Shown here: positions 10,471 to 18,912 of the stretch, in pieces
Numbering within the stretch: the stretch's first letter is position 1
How the letters are laid out: every line of letters starts with the position of its first letter
Origin: VMDJ01 sp038144195
GTDB taxonomy: Bacteria; Pseudomonadota; Gammaproteobacteria; Chromatiales; Chromatiaceae
Length of the DNA stretch: 64,000 nucleotides
Assembly (NCBI GenBank): GCA_038144195.1
Contig: JAYQNH010000002.1
Location: 1 to 64,000 of the forward strand
Direction: 5' to 3'
Notes under the pieces: generated by a model
What the model was told of the DNA's origin: nothing
The model's database searches: none
What the model saw: the letters and a program-made list of their open reading frames with translations, nothing else
Program-made: the position numbers and the translations under genes

Positions 10471-12201
10471 ATGTCTATTTTTACACGACTCAATCTATTT
10501 ATCGCCCTCGCGATTATTTCAGTGATTGCCTTTGTTGCAATCGACGACCAAAACCTGCGCTTGCAAGACAAACTCACCACAGAGTATCGCCAAGTCGCGC
10601 GCCAAGAGAACACCCTTAACCGCCTGCAAGCTAACGTGCTTGAAGAACGTGTCGCTCTTCAAATCTTTCGAAAAACCTACGATAACTCATACCTCCTTGA
10701 GGCACAGCGGCGAGAAAAAATCGTTCGAGAACAATTATTACTTGCCTTCAAGCTAAACGCGGCACCTACTGCAACCCTGAATAAATTTGACACGCTTGAA
10801 CGACAGTATGACAAAGCAAGGGGGTTACGTTTAAAGCAACCATCCAGGTCCAAACTGCTGCACAACAGGCATTAAATATAGTTCACCATGACCACCACCA
10901 CACATCTGTATTGGATGTCCTATGGAAGATTTAAGTGAATCATTGCGCATATTGAGGCAACTCCCAACCGAAAACTCATGATAGAGATACTCGATGATGA
11001 ATTTGAGCGTTATTTCACTAATCGACAAAAATCCAGATGATATCGAATTCATTAATGAACTCGCCCCCTTATCAAGCGCCTTGAAGAACATCACGATGCT
11101 GGTCAGAAACACATGAACAACATCGAATCGATTGGCCCATTACTCTCGCAACTAATAGAAGAAGCAAAACTCGAATTAATCGACAAACAAAATACCTTAG
11201 GCCCACAACTTAGCTACGAAGTCGAGCAATTAAAACAGAGCCTACTGATCGGCTCCGCGGTGATTGTGGTTTCGTCGCGCTATTTTCAAACCGCTGAATG
11301 AAAGCCTGAGCCACTTACATCAAAACCAACAACGACTCGATGCATCTAACGCATCCATTCGATGATACTGCTGCTGCAACATCTTGATGATACTGCTGCT
11401 GCTGCTAAAAAGCCTGCGCAACAAGCTAACGAGATACAACAACTTGATCAGATGACTCAATCATTAGGTGATGCGTTAACCCTATCTGAAACGTCAAGTG
11501 CCACCCTGAAACAACAAGAAACACAAATCGCTGAGCTACAAAAACGCGAAGCGGTGGACAACCTTGTCGCGGGCATGTCTCACAATTTAAATAATTATCT
11601 GCAGCCCATTTTGTTGCTCTCGCAACACATGAATAAGCCCGACAAAGATGCCGAGACACAACAGATGTTAAGCGTGATTACCGAAAGCGCGATAAATGCA
11701 CGCAACGTGCTCGATAAGGTCCTGGCCTTTTCGCGAGCTGATGCGCGTGAGAAGCTGGCAAATACCGAGTCTTTGAGAGACGTAATCGCTTTAGCCTGGT
11801 CCACTGCACGCGCCAACGAAACCATTAATGCAGCAATACAACCTCACCCACAACCGTTTGCACTGGCGGCAAGTGATCTCAATACCATTGTGTTGAATCT
11901 TGTGAATAACAGCCTCGACTCACGTGATGCCTTAACGCCGATTAGAATTTGGATTTCTGGAAAATTCGTTAACACTCATTATCAAGTCACTATTCTCGAT
12001 GAGGGCTCAGGCATGGATGAAGCCACCTTAGCCAAAGCCATGAATAAATTTTTTACCACCAAACCGGTTGGCAAAGGCACAGGGCTTGGGCTGAGTGAAG
12101 CGCGCGAGCTCATGGAATCAGTCGGTGGTCAGCTTGAGATAACATCCACGCTAGGCAAAGGTACCACTGTCATCCCTTACAGTCACGAGGAGCCCCACTG
12201 A
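10471..12201 (+). CDS. Sensor histidine kinase, broken by several frameshifts
   Basis: The start ATG at 10471 follows AAGGAAG by six bases and opens an N-terminal membrane segment (LNLFIALAIISVIAFVAI). A periplasmic or sensor region in pieces follows (10471-10875, 11113-11301). From 11362 to 12201 the kinase core is intact: histidine box GMSHNLNNYLQPI, N box NLVNNSLDS, G1 DEGSGMDEA and G2 GKGTGLGLSEA. At least four frame changes occur between 10815 and 11360, including a partial duplication of GATGATACTGCTGCTG (11360-11404). It is either decayed in its sensor half or badly sequenced. The stop overlaps the response-regulator ATG (TGATG). Confidence 0.8.
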
Positions 12202-12572
12202 TGGCTAATATTTTATTGATCGACGATGACACGAACGTCAACCTCGCCCTTAGTATCATTTTAAAAGGCGCAGGTCACCAAGTGGTTTCGCTGCTTGATG
12301 GAACGAAATTGCTCAGCCATATGCAAGACATTGATCTGGTAATTACCGATGTGATCATGCCCAATGTGGACGGCATTGAAGTTCTTAACGCAATGAAGAA
12401 AGAACACCCTAGCATTCCGGTGATTGTGATCTCAGGTGGCGGCCGTATCAGTGCCGATATGTACCTTAGGTCCGCCAAGGCGATTGGCGCTAAAGAAGTG
12501 ATCCACAAACCCATCGATACCGATGCACTGATTAATGTTGTCGATAAAGTGCTCAATGAAGCCAAGGCATAA
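12201..12572 (+). CDS. Receiver-only response regulator
   Basis: A 123-residue CheY-like receiver with no output domain. The acidic pocket is at D8-D10, the phospho-acceptor at D50 (VITDVIMPNVDG), with the switch Ser in VIVISGGG and the lysine in IHKPID. It overlaps the upstream kinase by one base, so it is that kinase's partner. With no DNA-binding domain, it must act on another protein or relay phosphate. A terminator follows directly. Confidence 0.93.
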   Translation: MANILLIDDDTNVNLALSIILKGAGHQVVSLLDGTKLLSHMQDIDLVITDVIMPNVDGIEVLNAMKKEHPSIPVIVISGGGRISADMYLRSAKAIGAKEVIHKPIDTDALINVVDKVLNEAKA

Positions 12573-12575
12573 AAA

Positions 12576-12606
12576 AACGCCAAGGCGAATCACCCTGGCG
12601 TTTTTA
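12576..12606 (+). terminator. Terminator after the two-component pair
   Basis: A stem ACGCCAAGG/CCCTGGCGT with loop CGAATCA is followed by TTTTT. Runs of A on the left side could also make it work on the minus strand after tRNA-Val. Confidence 0.85.
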
Positions 12607-12611
12607 ACATT

Positions 12612-12688
12612 TGGTAGGAACGACCAGATTTGAACTGGTGACCTCCACGATGTCAACGTGGCGCTCTAACCAACTGAGCTACGCTCTA
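12612..12688 (-). tRNA. tRNA-Val(GAC), weak acceptor stem
   Basis: Minus-strand cloverleaf: anticodon stem CCACG/CGTGG with loop TTGACAT (anticodon GAC), normal D arm (GCTCAGTTGGTTAGAGC) and T arm around TTCAAAT, encoded CCA. The acceptor arms TAGAGCG and CGTTCCT leave the first two pairs unmatched (T-T, A-C). This is either a sequence error in the 5' arm or a weakened stem. Confidence 0.88.
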
Positions 12689-12699
12689 AAGAGGCGGCG

Positions 12700-12727
12700 A
12701 TTATACGGAGCATGGGTTAAGCGTCAA
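12700..12727 (-). promoter_or_regulatory. Promoter of tRNA-Val
   Basis: On the minus strand TTGACG (12722-12727), a 16-base spacer and a consensus TATAAT (12700-12705). The GC-rich discriminator CGCCGCC fits a stringently controlled stable-RNA promoter. Confidence 0.8.
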
Positions 12728-12784
12728 CTTAAAGCCAATCCAAACACGTCTCTTGATTCATATGCGCAGCTAAACCTAAGGCGC

Positions 12785-12811
12785 AAAAAAAACCCGCCAA
12801 ACGGCGGGTTC
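12785..12811 (-). terminator. Strong minus-strand terminator upstream of tRNA-Val
   Basis: AACCCGCCG/TGGCGGGTT stem followed by eight T on the minus strand. It would end transcripts from the small ORF at 13013-13228 before tRNA-Val. The rest of 12728-13012 has no gene. It contains one further small inverted repeat, ATTCCGA/TCGGAAT (12869-12891). Confidence 0.8.
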
Positions 12812-13012
12812 AACAAGCCAACACATCATCAATGAGAATCAAAGGGGTCATACATTGAAAATTGCTTAATTCCGAGGACTCAATTCGGAATACGCTATTT
12901 GTAGTCCAAAGATGTAGTTTTATCGAGATGATTTTATATATATACCGATTATGCGTAGATTTTATTGCGGTGCAACATAGACCTTAAAACGAACGCAAAC
13001 GCTAATGCAGCG

Positions 13013-13228
13013 CTAGTGCAGATCGAAGGATTTGAGTTGAGAGGCCAACTGCTCCATCGACTGACCGACCTCGCTATACGAGATTTCACCCTGCTCGCGC
13101 AGAATGGCCGCCAGCATCAGCATCACCGACATACCACTGCGCAGATCAATCTTGTCACCATCGACCTGGTGTAAATAGTCGATCAGTTGCGACTGTAAAA
13201 ACTCGTTTTCGAATACGTCAGCTTTCAA
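13013..13228 (-). CDS. Small hypothetical protein
   Basis: A 71-codon acidic reading frame (from TTG) whose frame stays open for about 13 more residues upstream without an ATG. Sequence such as ENEFLQSQLIDYLHQVDGDK and ISYSEVGQSMEQLASQL looks helical and coding-like rather than random. A strong terminator lies about 200 bases downstream. I do not recognise the family. It may be the 3' end of a broken longer gene. Confidence 0.4.
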   Translation of the reverse strand: MKADVFENEFLQSQLIDYLHQVDGDKIDLRSGMSVMLMLAAILREQGEISYSEVGQSMEQLASQLKSFDLH

Positions 13229-13347
13229 GGCAGTGATATCAAAGAAATGTTGGGCAACTCTAGTCTGTTATACAATAAAGTCAATAAAAACAAGGTATTG
13301 CAACGCAAAATACTTATATTGTTAATTACTCACCTGCCCTTGCAGGC

Positions 13348-13376
13348 ATAAAAAAGCCCCGCCGCAGCGGGCTCTT
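13348..13376 (-). terminator. Terminator of sulfur-globule-like gene 1
   Basis: AGCCCGC/GCGGGGCT stem followed on the minus strand by TTTTTT, just after the stop of the 13398-13688 gene. Confidence 0.8.
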
Positions 13377-13397
13377 TAGTTTCAGACGTGGTCTGAA

Positions 13398-13688
13398 TTA
13401 CTTAGCAGCAGGAGCAACTGGTGCAACTGGAGCGTAGCCGTAAGCTGGCTGCTCGTAGCCGTAAGCAGTACCGTTAGTGTTGGTAGTGCCGTTGCCTTTG
13501 AAGTCGCCTGCAGACTTACCACGACCTTTGAAAGTCATTGAGAAAGTTGCTTCACCTTCACCTGCGCCGTTACCAGCGAAGTCAGCAGTACCGTTTTGAG
13601 TACCGTTAGTCTGGCCGTTGCCAGAATCCATGAATGCAGAAGCTTGTGCAGTAGCGATGATTGCTGCGATAGCGATGATCTTTTTCAT
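13398..13688 (-). CDS. Sulfur-globule-family-like exported protein, copy 1
   Basis: A 96-residue protein with a Sec signal peptide (MKKIIAIAAIIATAQASA, AxA cleavage before Phe). The mature part is built of Gly, Asn, Thr and Ala, with the conserved block GEGEATFSM, the low-complexity stretch GNGTTNTNG and a C-tail YGYAPVAPVAP. Composition, signal peptide and the GxGxAxFSM-type core recall the sulfur globule proteins of sulfur-oxidising gammaproteobacteria, which coat periplasmic sulfur. That assignment is by memory of family character, not by a search. It has its own promoter, an AGAGGA ribosome-binding site and a terminator. It is the first of three tandem paralogues. Confidence 0.65.
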   Translation of the reverse strand: MKKIIAIAAIIATAQASAFMDSGNGQTNGTQNGTADFAGNGAGEGEATFSMTFKGRGKSAGDFKGNGTTNTNGTAYGYEQPAYGYAPVAPVAPAAK

Positions 13689-13748
13689 TGTGAAATTCCT
13701 CTAGTTGTAGAACCTTAGGTTTGGCGGTATGCCTTACCAATGAAGATA

Positions 13749-13776
13749 AGTATATTAGTATTTGCTTAAATGTCAA
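13749..13776 (-). promoter_or_regulatory. Promoter of sulfur-globule-like gene 1
   Basis: Minus strand: TTGACA (13771-13776), 16-base spacer, TATACT (13749-13754), about 60 bases before the ATG. The sequence CTAATA just before the -10 recurs in the promoters of the other two copies. Confidence 0.8.
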
Positions 13777-13830
13777 TACTTAGTTATCAAATTTTTTAAA
13801 TTTATGCCCTAGCAGACACTCTGTTTAGGC

Positions 13831-13860
13831 ATAAAAAAAGGGCGCCCGAAGGCACCCTTT
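13831..13860 (-). terminator. Terminator of sulfur-globule-like gene 2
   Basis: Stem AAGGGTGCC/GGGCGCCCTT around TTC, followed on the minus strand by TTTTTTTAT. Confidence 0.8.
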
Positions 13861-13881
13861 TGAACTTCAGAATCTCTGAAA

Positions 13882-14181
13882 TTACTTAGCAGCTGGAGCA
13901 GCTGGAGCAGCAGGAGCTACTGGAGCGTAACCGTAGTAAGGCTGCTCGTAACCGTAAGCAGTACCGTTAGTGTTAGTAGTACCGTTACCTTTGAAGTCAC
14001 CCGCAGTGCGGCCTTTACCAGAGAAGTTCATTGAGAAAGTTGCTTCACCTTCACCAGTACCGTTACCAACGAAGTCGCCGTTAGCGTTGTTCGCGCCGTT
14101 AGCTGAACCGTTGTTAGTGTTGAAGAAAGCAGAAGCTTGAGCTGATGCAACGATAGCTGCGATAGCGATGATCTTTTTCAT
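13882..14181 (-). CDS. Sulfur-globule-family-like exported protein, copy 2
   Basis: A 99-residue paralogue of the flanking genes. It shares a near-identical signal peptide (MKKIIAIAAIVASAQASA), the Asn/Gly-rich first half, GEGEATFSMNFSGKG, AGDFKGNGTTNTNGTAYGYE (identical to copy 1) and a tail YYGYAPVAPAAPAAP. The Tyr/Pro-rich tail and lack of cysteine fit a structural exported protein. The leader carries a small hairpin CGGAGTGTTGCTCCG. Its own promoter and terminator make it an independent transcription unit. Confidence 0.65.
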   Translation of the reverse strand: MKKIIAIAAIVASAQASAFFNTNNGSANGANNANGDFVGNGTGEGEATFSMNFSGKGRTAGDFKGNGTTNTNGTAYGYEQPYYGYAPVAPAAPAAPAAK

Positions 14182-14237
14182 GACTGAGTCCTTAAAAATG
14201 TTGTTGAAATGTTCGGAGCAACACTCCGATAAGCATT

Positions 14238-14265
14238 AGTATATTAGCATTTGGTGGAATTACAA
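14238..14265 (-). promoter_or_regulatory. Promoter of sulfur-globule-like gene 2
   Basis: Minus strand: TTGTAA (14260-14265), 16-base spacer, TATACT (14238-14243), 56 bases before the ATG, with the shared GCTAATA preceding the -10. Confidence 0.7.
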
Positions 14266-14317
14266 GTTAATTATTAACCTATTTGAACAGATTTTTGGCC
14301 TATCCAACCTAGACAGG

Positions 14318-14347
14318 CACAAAAAAGGGCGCCGAAGCGCCCTTTTC
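14318..14347 (-). terminator. Terminator of sulfur-globule-like gene 3
   Basis: Stem AAAAGGGCGC/GGCGCCCTTTT around TTC, followed by T residues on the minus strand. Confidence 0.8.
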
Positions 14348-14363
14348 GATCTGAAAAATCAGA

Positions 14364-14627
14364 TTACTTAGCAGCAGGTGCGTAAGGCGCATCAGATGCT
14401 GACATGCTTGCAGACTCGTTACGCTGAACGTTTACACCAACGTTACGTGACTGCTTAGTCTTAACGTTCATGTCCATAGAGAAGGTCGCTTCACCTTCGC
14501 CAGTTGCGTTACCCGCAGTGTTCAAAGAACCGTTGTTAGCACCGTTCATGTTGCCGTTGCTGTTGTCGAAGAACGCAGAAGCTTGAGCTGATGCGATGAT
14601 TGCTGCGATAGCGATGATCTTTTTCAT
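14364..14627 (-). CDS. Sulfur-globule-family-like exported protein, copy 3 (divergent tail)
   Basis: An 87-residue paralogue. The signal peptide (MKKIIAIAAIIASAQASA) and the NGNMNGANNGS and GEGEATFSMDMN blocks match copies 1 and 2. The second half diverges: the GDFKGNGTTNTNG block is replaced by a Lys/Arg/Asn/Ser-rich stretch, ending in YAPAAK. It has its own promoter with TTGACT/TATTCT and the same leader length. The divergent half suggests a different surface or partner from the other two copies. Confidence 0.6.
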   Translation of the reverse strand: MKKIIAIAAIIASAQASAFFDNSNGNMNGANNGSLNTAGNATGEGEATFSMDMNVKTKQSRNVGVNVQRNESASMSASDAPYAPAAK

Positions 14628-14684
14628 GGGTTTATCCTCTTAATGAAACCTGTGGTTGAGCGATATGCCCTTCCAATTACGATA

Positions 14685-14713
14685 AGAATATTAGCGTTTA
14701 CTTAAATAGTCAA
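14685..14713 (-). promoter_or_regulatory. Promoter of sulfur-globule-like gene 3
   Basis: Minus strand: TTGACT (14708-14713), 17-base spacer, TATTCT (14685-14690), 57 bases before the ATG, again with GCTAA before the -10. Confidence 0.75.
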
Positions 14714-14802
14714 GGCTCAATCACTATTATTCGCCCAGTTTGTCCAGAAAATTGGTACTGAGACATCTGTTAGGAAATCGATGCTTTATTGACGACTAAA
14801 GG

Positions 14803-16809
14803 TTACGTTTCGAAACCTTTGCCCTGTAATCGACGCAATCGGTCGCGCAGCTTGGCAGCCTCTTCAAATTTAAGGTCTCGCGCTAAGGCGTACATCTCTT
14901 TTTCGATCTTTTTAATTTCGCGCGCCGCTTTAATCGGATCGATCACCTCGTACTCCGCGCCCTCTTCAGCCGCTAAGCGATATTTACGCGCAATAGCACT
15001 ACCGCCAGGTACTGACGCTTCCATAATATCGGCAACCGACTTGGTAATGGTTTTTGGTTGAATGCCATGCTTCTCATTATGCGCCACCTGCTTTTCACGA
15101 CGGCGAGCGGTTTCATCCATCGCGCGCTTCATGGAGCCGGTGATGTTGTCGCCATACAAGATCGCTTTACCTCGGGCATTACGAGCAGCGCGACCTATGG
15201 TTTGAATCAACGAACCTTCTGAACGTAAGAAGCCTTCTTTATCCGCATCGAGAATCGCAACAAGAGATACCTCGGGCATGTCTAAACCCTCGCGCAATAA
15301 GTTGATGCCAACCAACACATCAAACTCACCAAGGCGAAGATCTCGAATGATCTCAACCCGCTCAACGGTATCGATATCTGAATGCAGATAGCGCACCCGA
15401 ATGTCGTGCTCCATCAGATAGTCGGTCAGATCTTCTGACATGCGTTTGGTGAGTGTGGTCACTAAAACACGATCGCCCATCTCTACCCGTGCATTAATCT
15501 CAGAGAGCAGATCATCCACTTGGGTACTGGCAGGTCGCACTTCAACCTCAGGATCGATCAGACCGGTCGGACGCACCACTTGCTCGACGATGGCACCTGA
15601 ATGTTCTGCCTCGTAATCGCGTGGTGTGGCGGTGACATAAATTGTCTGCGGTGAGCGCGCTTCGAACTCTTCAAACTTTAGCGGACGGTTATCGAGAGCC
15701 GACGGTAAACGGAAGCCGTATTCAACCAAGGTCTCTTTACGTGAACGGTCGCCGCGATACATGGCACCGAGCTGAGGCACGGTGACGTGTGATTCGTCGA
15801 TTACCAGTAAGCTGTTCTCAGGCAAATAATCAAACAATGTAGGCGGGCCATCACCTGGGTCACGTCCTGAGAGATAGCGGGAGTAGTTCTCGATACCTGA
15901 GCAATAGCCAAGCTCTAACATCATCTCGATATCGAACTGGGTACGCTGCTCTAATCGCTGCGCTTCGAGTAACTTTTGATTGCTGCGCAATTGCTCTAGG
16001 CGCTCTTTAAGCTCGACCTTGATGTTATCCATGGCACCCAAGATGATGTCGCGCGGGGTGACATAGTGAGTTTTGGGATACACGGTGTAGCGCGGCACTT
16101 TACGTAACACCTCACCGGTTAAAGGATCGAACAGGCTTAAACCTTCGATCTCATCATCAAACATCTCAAGACGAATCGCCTCGTCATCTGATTCTGCAGG
16201 GAAGATATCGATCACATCACCGCGCACCCGATAGGTACCGCGCGCTAACTCGATGTCATTACGCGTGTACTGCATATCCGCTAAACGGCGCAACATAGTG
16301 CGCTGTTCAATGCGCTCACCTCTCGACAGGTGCAACACCATGCTTAAGTACTGACGCGGATCACCCAAGCCATAAATCGATGAGACCGTCGCAACGATGA
16401 TGCTGTCAGGTCGCTCTAAGAGCGCTTTGGTCGCTGACAAGCGCATCTGCTGTACATGCTCGTTGAGCGATGCATCTTTTTCGATAAAGGTATCGGTGGT
16501 CGGCACATAGGCCTCGGGTTGATAGTAATCGTAGTAAGACACGAAATACTCCACCGCATTGTTTGGGAAGAAGTCTTTGAACTCACCATACAGCTGCGCC
16601 GCCAGAGTCTTATTTGGCGCCAAGATCAAAGTGGGTCGCTGTGACTCGGCGATCACATTCGCGATGGTGAAGGTCTTGCCTGAACCGGTCACCCCGAGCA
16701 GCGTCATGCCCGCTTCACCATCGTTCAAACCTTCGAGCAGACCCTCGATCGCCTTTGGCTGATCACCGGCCGGAGTGAACTTGGTTTCGAGTTGGAAAGT
16801 TTTTGACAT
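14803..16809 (-). CDS. uvrB: Excinuclease ABC subunit B
   Basis: The damage-verifying helicase-like subunit of nucleotide excision repair. Walker A GVTGSGKT, the beta-hairpin region YYDYYQPEAYVP, motif DESHVTVPQ, motif VI QTIGRAARN and the C-terminal UVR domain (EAAKLRDRLRRLQ) are all present. The frame is open to 16854, but ATG at 16809 (MSKTFQLETKFTPAGDQP) is the conserved start, giving 668 residues. Intact. It is divergent from the aminotransferase. Confidence 0.97.
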   Translation of the reverse strand: MSKTFQLETKFTPAGDQPKAIEGLLEGLNDGEAGMTLLGVTGSGKTFTIANVIAESQRPTLILAPNKTLAAQLYGEFKDFFPNNAVEYFVSYYDYYQPEAYVPTTDTFIEKDASLNEHVQQMRLSATKALLERPDSIIVATVSSIYGLGDPRQYLSMVLHLSRGERIEQRTMLRRLADMQYTRNDIELARGTYRVRGDVIDIFPAESDDEAIRLEMFDDEIEGLSLFDPLTGEVLRKVPRYTVYPKTHYVTPRDIILGAMDNIKVELKERLEQLRSNQKLLEAQRLEQRTQFDIEMMLELGYCSGIENYSRYLSGRDPGDGPPTLFDYLPENSLLVIDESHVTVPQLGAMYRGDRSRKETLVEYGFRLPSALDNRPLKFEEFEARSPQTIYVTATPRDYEAEHSGAIVEQVVRPTGLIDPEVEVRPASTQVDDLLSEINARVEMGDRVLVTTLTKRMSEDLTDYLMEHDIRVRYLHSDIDTVERVEIIRDLRLGEFDVLVGINLLREGLDMPEVSLVAILDADKEGFLRSEGSLIQTIGRAARNARGKAILYGDNITGSMKRAMDETARRREKQVAHNEKHGIQPKTITKSVADIMEASVPGGSAIARKYRLAAEEGAEYEVIDPIKAAREIKKIEKEMYALARDLKFEEAAKLRDRLRRLQGKGFET

Positions 16810-16887
16810 ATAGATATGTTTAGGGGTGAAGCAATCAGCTATGATAACCCGCATTCGTTGCCATTATGACTTGGACCCTCACTCTCA

Positions 16888-18073
16888 ATGAGCTCTAAAT
16901 TATCTGCCCGCGTTCAAGCGGTTAAGCCTTCTCCAACTCTTGCGATCACCGCCCGTGCTGCTGCTTTACGCGCCGAGGGTAAAGATGTGATTGGCCTAGG
17001 CGCTGGCGAGCCAGACTTCGATACCCCTGACCACATTAAAGCGGCAGCGATTGAAGCGATTAATTCGGGCAAGACCAAATACACGGCGGTTGATGGCACA
17101 GCGAGCTTAAAGCAAGCGATCATGGACAAGTTCAAGCGTGATAACGGTTTTGATTACGCAGCAGATCAAATCCTTGTGTCTGTGGGCGGCAAGCAAAGTT
17201 TTTATAACTTAGCGCAAGCCATCCTTGATGCTGGCGATGAAGTGATCATCCCCGCACCTTACTGGGTGTCTTATCCTGATATGACCTTGCTCGCCGATGG
17301 CGTGCCGGTTGTCGTTGAATGTGGTGCTGAAACTCAATTTAAGATAACACCTGAGCAACTGGCGGCGGCGATCACACCAAAGACGCGTTTGTTCGTGATT
17401 AACAGCCCATCGAACCCAACCGGTATGGCGTATAGCAAAGATGAACTTGCAGCACTGGGTGAAGTTCTTCGTCAGCATCCGCATGTGTTGATCGCGACTG
17501 ACGACATGTATGAGCACATCCTGTGGGATGCCGGTAGTTTTGTGAACATTCTGAATGCCTGCCCTGACCTTACCGACCGCACCATGGTGCTCAATGGCGT
17601 ATCAAAAGCGTATTCGATGACCGGTTGGCGTATTGGATATGCTGCTGGCCCTGCGAGCATCATCAAAGCGATGAAGAAGATTCAATCGCAGAGCACCTCT
17701 AACCCAACCTCTATCTCTCAGTATGCAGCTGAAGCGGCACTCCAATGGTCCGCAGCAATGCATTGCTGACATGATGGTGCACTTTAAGCAACGTCACGAT
17801 TACGTTGTCGATCGCTTAAACAAGATGCCCGGCGTTGAGTGTTTATCAACCGATGGCACCTTCTATGTTTTCCCTTCGGTCACAGGCTTGATTGATGCCA
17901 TCCATGGCGTAAATGATGACCTTGAGTTAGCCGAATATTTGATCGAAAAAGCCGGTGTTGCGTTGGTACCAGGTAGTGCGTTTGGCTCTCCGGGTTTTGC
18001 ACGTATCTCGATCGCTACCAGTATGGAAAATCTGAGCAATGCGCTCGACAGAATTGAGAAAGCCATTGCCTGA
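16888..18073 (+). CDS. Aspartate/aromatic-type class I aminotransferase, one frameshift
   Basis: A PLP aminotransferase of the AspB type (aspartate + 2-oxoglutarate to oxaloacetate + glutamate). The sequence has GLGAGEPDFDTPDHI, VSVGGKQ, INSPSNPTG, the PLP lysine in NGVSKAYSMTGWR and the substrate arginine in FARISIA. The frame changes near 17735-17745, within the ALQWSAAMHC/GPQQCIADM overlap. The repaired length is about 395 residues. Subfamily specificity (aspartate versus prephenate or kynurenine) cannot be settled by eye. Confidence 0.9.
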
Positions 18074-18090
18074 GTTTTTGGCGGAATAGC

Positions 18091-18119
18091 TTGACCCTCC
18101 CGTCATGCGACAGTAATAT
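18091..18119 (+). promoter_or_regulatory. Promoter of tRNA-Asn
   Basis: TTGACC (18091-18096), 17-base spacer, TAATAT (18114-18119), with a GC-rich discriminator (TCCGCCC) and the tRNA beginning 17 bases later. Confidence 0.75.
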
Positions 18120-18136
18120 TCCGCCCTCGTTACACT

Positions 18137-18208
18137 TCCTCAGTGGCGCAGCGGTAGCGCAGCGGGTTAATCCGTTGGTCGCTGGTTCGAATCCAGCCTG
18201 AGGAGCCA
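18137..18208 (+). tRNA. tRNA-Asn(GTT), three bases missing in the anticodon arm
   Basis: Acceptor TCCTCAG/CTGAGGA, discriminator G with CCA, D arm, and T arm GCTGG TTCGAAT CCAGC are all perfect. The anticodon arm reads GCGG-GTTAA-TCCGT, whereas normal tRNA-Asn has ACT between GCGG and GTTAA, including invariant U33. The gene is 72 bases instead of about 75-76. As written, a seven-base anticodon loop cannot form. It is either a three-base sequencing deletion or a dead gene. Confidence 0.8.
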
Positions 18209-18515
18209 TCCAAGGTTAGCAGTCTTCTCGTCCTTTTCTTTTAGTAGACCATTAGTAGACGAGATCCAGCTCTACCCCACTCCTTCTATAAATTTCCTGT
18301 GATGCTTTCGCATTCCCAAGAACACATAAGGGGCGCAGGGGTAATTCGTTAGATATTTAAGTGCACCTGAGTGGGTACATTAGAGAGTGATCTCATAATT
18401 GATCCATTTGCTATTTGAGTACCTATATAGATCCTGATTACTCAGAGTTTCTTTAGAGTCGTTTCTAAAGCATTGTTTTAGGTCGATAGCATGAATAGCA
18501 GAAACAAATTTAAAA
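18209..18515. other. Gene-free stretch after tRNA-Asn
   Basis: No credible gene. It holds a short direct repeat TAGTAGAC (18243-18261) and one copy of the imperfect repeat described at 18366-18395. No integrase and no copy of the tRNA 3' end is seen. Confidence 0.5.
18366..18395. repeat. Imperfect direct repeat, left copy
   Basis: CCTGAGTGGGTACATTAGAG and the next ten bases match 19057-19085 at about 24 of 30 positions. The two copies flank the DUF1348 pseudogene. Confidence 0.5.
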
Positions 18516-18912
18516 TTAAAGACCAAGTTCACCTGGGTAATCATCTGGTCTACGGCCAAGGGGCCAGTGGAATTTTCGATTCAATATTTATTTCATTAAT
18601 GCTCGCAAATCTGCGTTGCATCAAACCCAGCTCATTAAACTCCCAGTTTTCGCCAATGATTTGAATCATCATCCATAACTTCAAACTGCCCAAAGTTCTT
18701 TAATCAAGCGATACTCTAGCTCTCTTGCCCATTTTCTTTGTAAAAATTCATGAACCTCTGTTCGTCCATTTTCGCGATTTCTCCATTGTGTATCTTCTAT
18801 AAACAAGCACTACCTTGTCAGGATCACGAGAATTCCAAGCATCTTCAGCCATACGAACTTTTTTTAGTGCACCTTCAAGCGAAAAAGGTGGCAAAGGTGG
18901 CTTTGACTCCAT
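18516..18912 (-). pseudogene. DUF1348 (NTF2-like) pseudogene
   Basis: The start is ATG at 18912 (MESKPPLPPFSLEGALKKVR), then AEDAWNSRDPDKVVLVY, the conserved opening of the DUF1348/NTF2-like family (about 150 residues, function unknown). The frame breaks near 18797 and continues in another frame as EDTQWRNRE, RKWARELEYRLIKELWA. About 20 conserved residues are then absent. The tail resumes as ENWEFNELGLMQRR, FASINEI, and ends near 18518. Unlike the single-base breaks elsewhere, the internal deletion shows genuine decay. Confidence 0.75.

Noticed and set aside
11357..11404. GCT/CTG-rich stretch as a microsatellite or CRISPR-like array
   Set aside because: Only two imperfect units and no spacers; more likely a local duplication or sequencing slip in the kinase gene.
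12965..13174. Plus-strand frame opposite the small ORF at 13013-13228
   Set aside because: Repetitive His/Gln composition typical of an antisense shadow; the minus frame is more protein-like.
18015..18209. Minus-strand open frame over tRNA-Asn
   Set aside because: It is the usual spurious frame read from the antisense of a tRNA gene.
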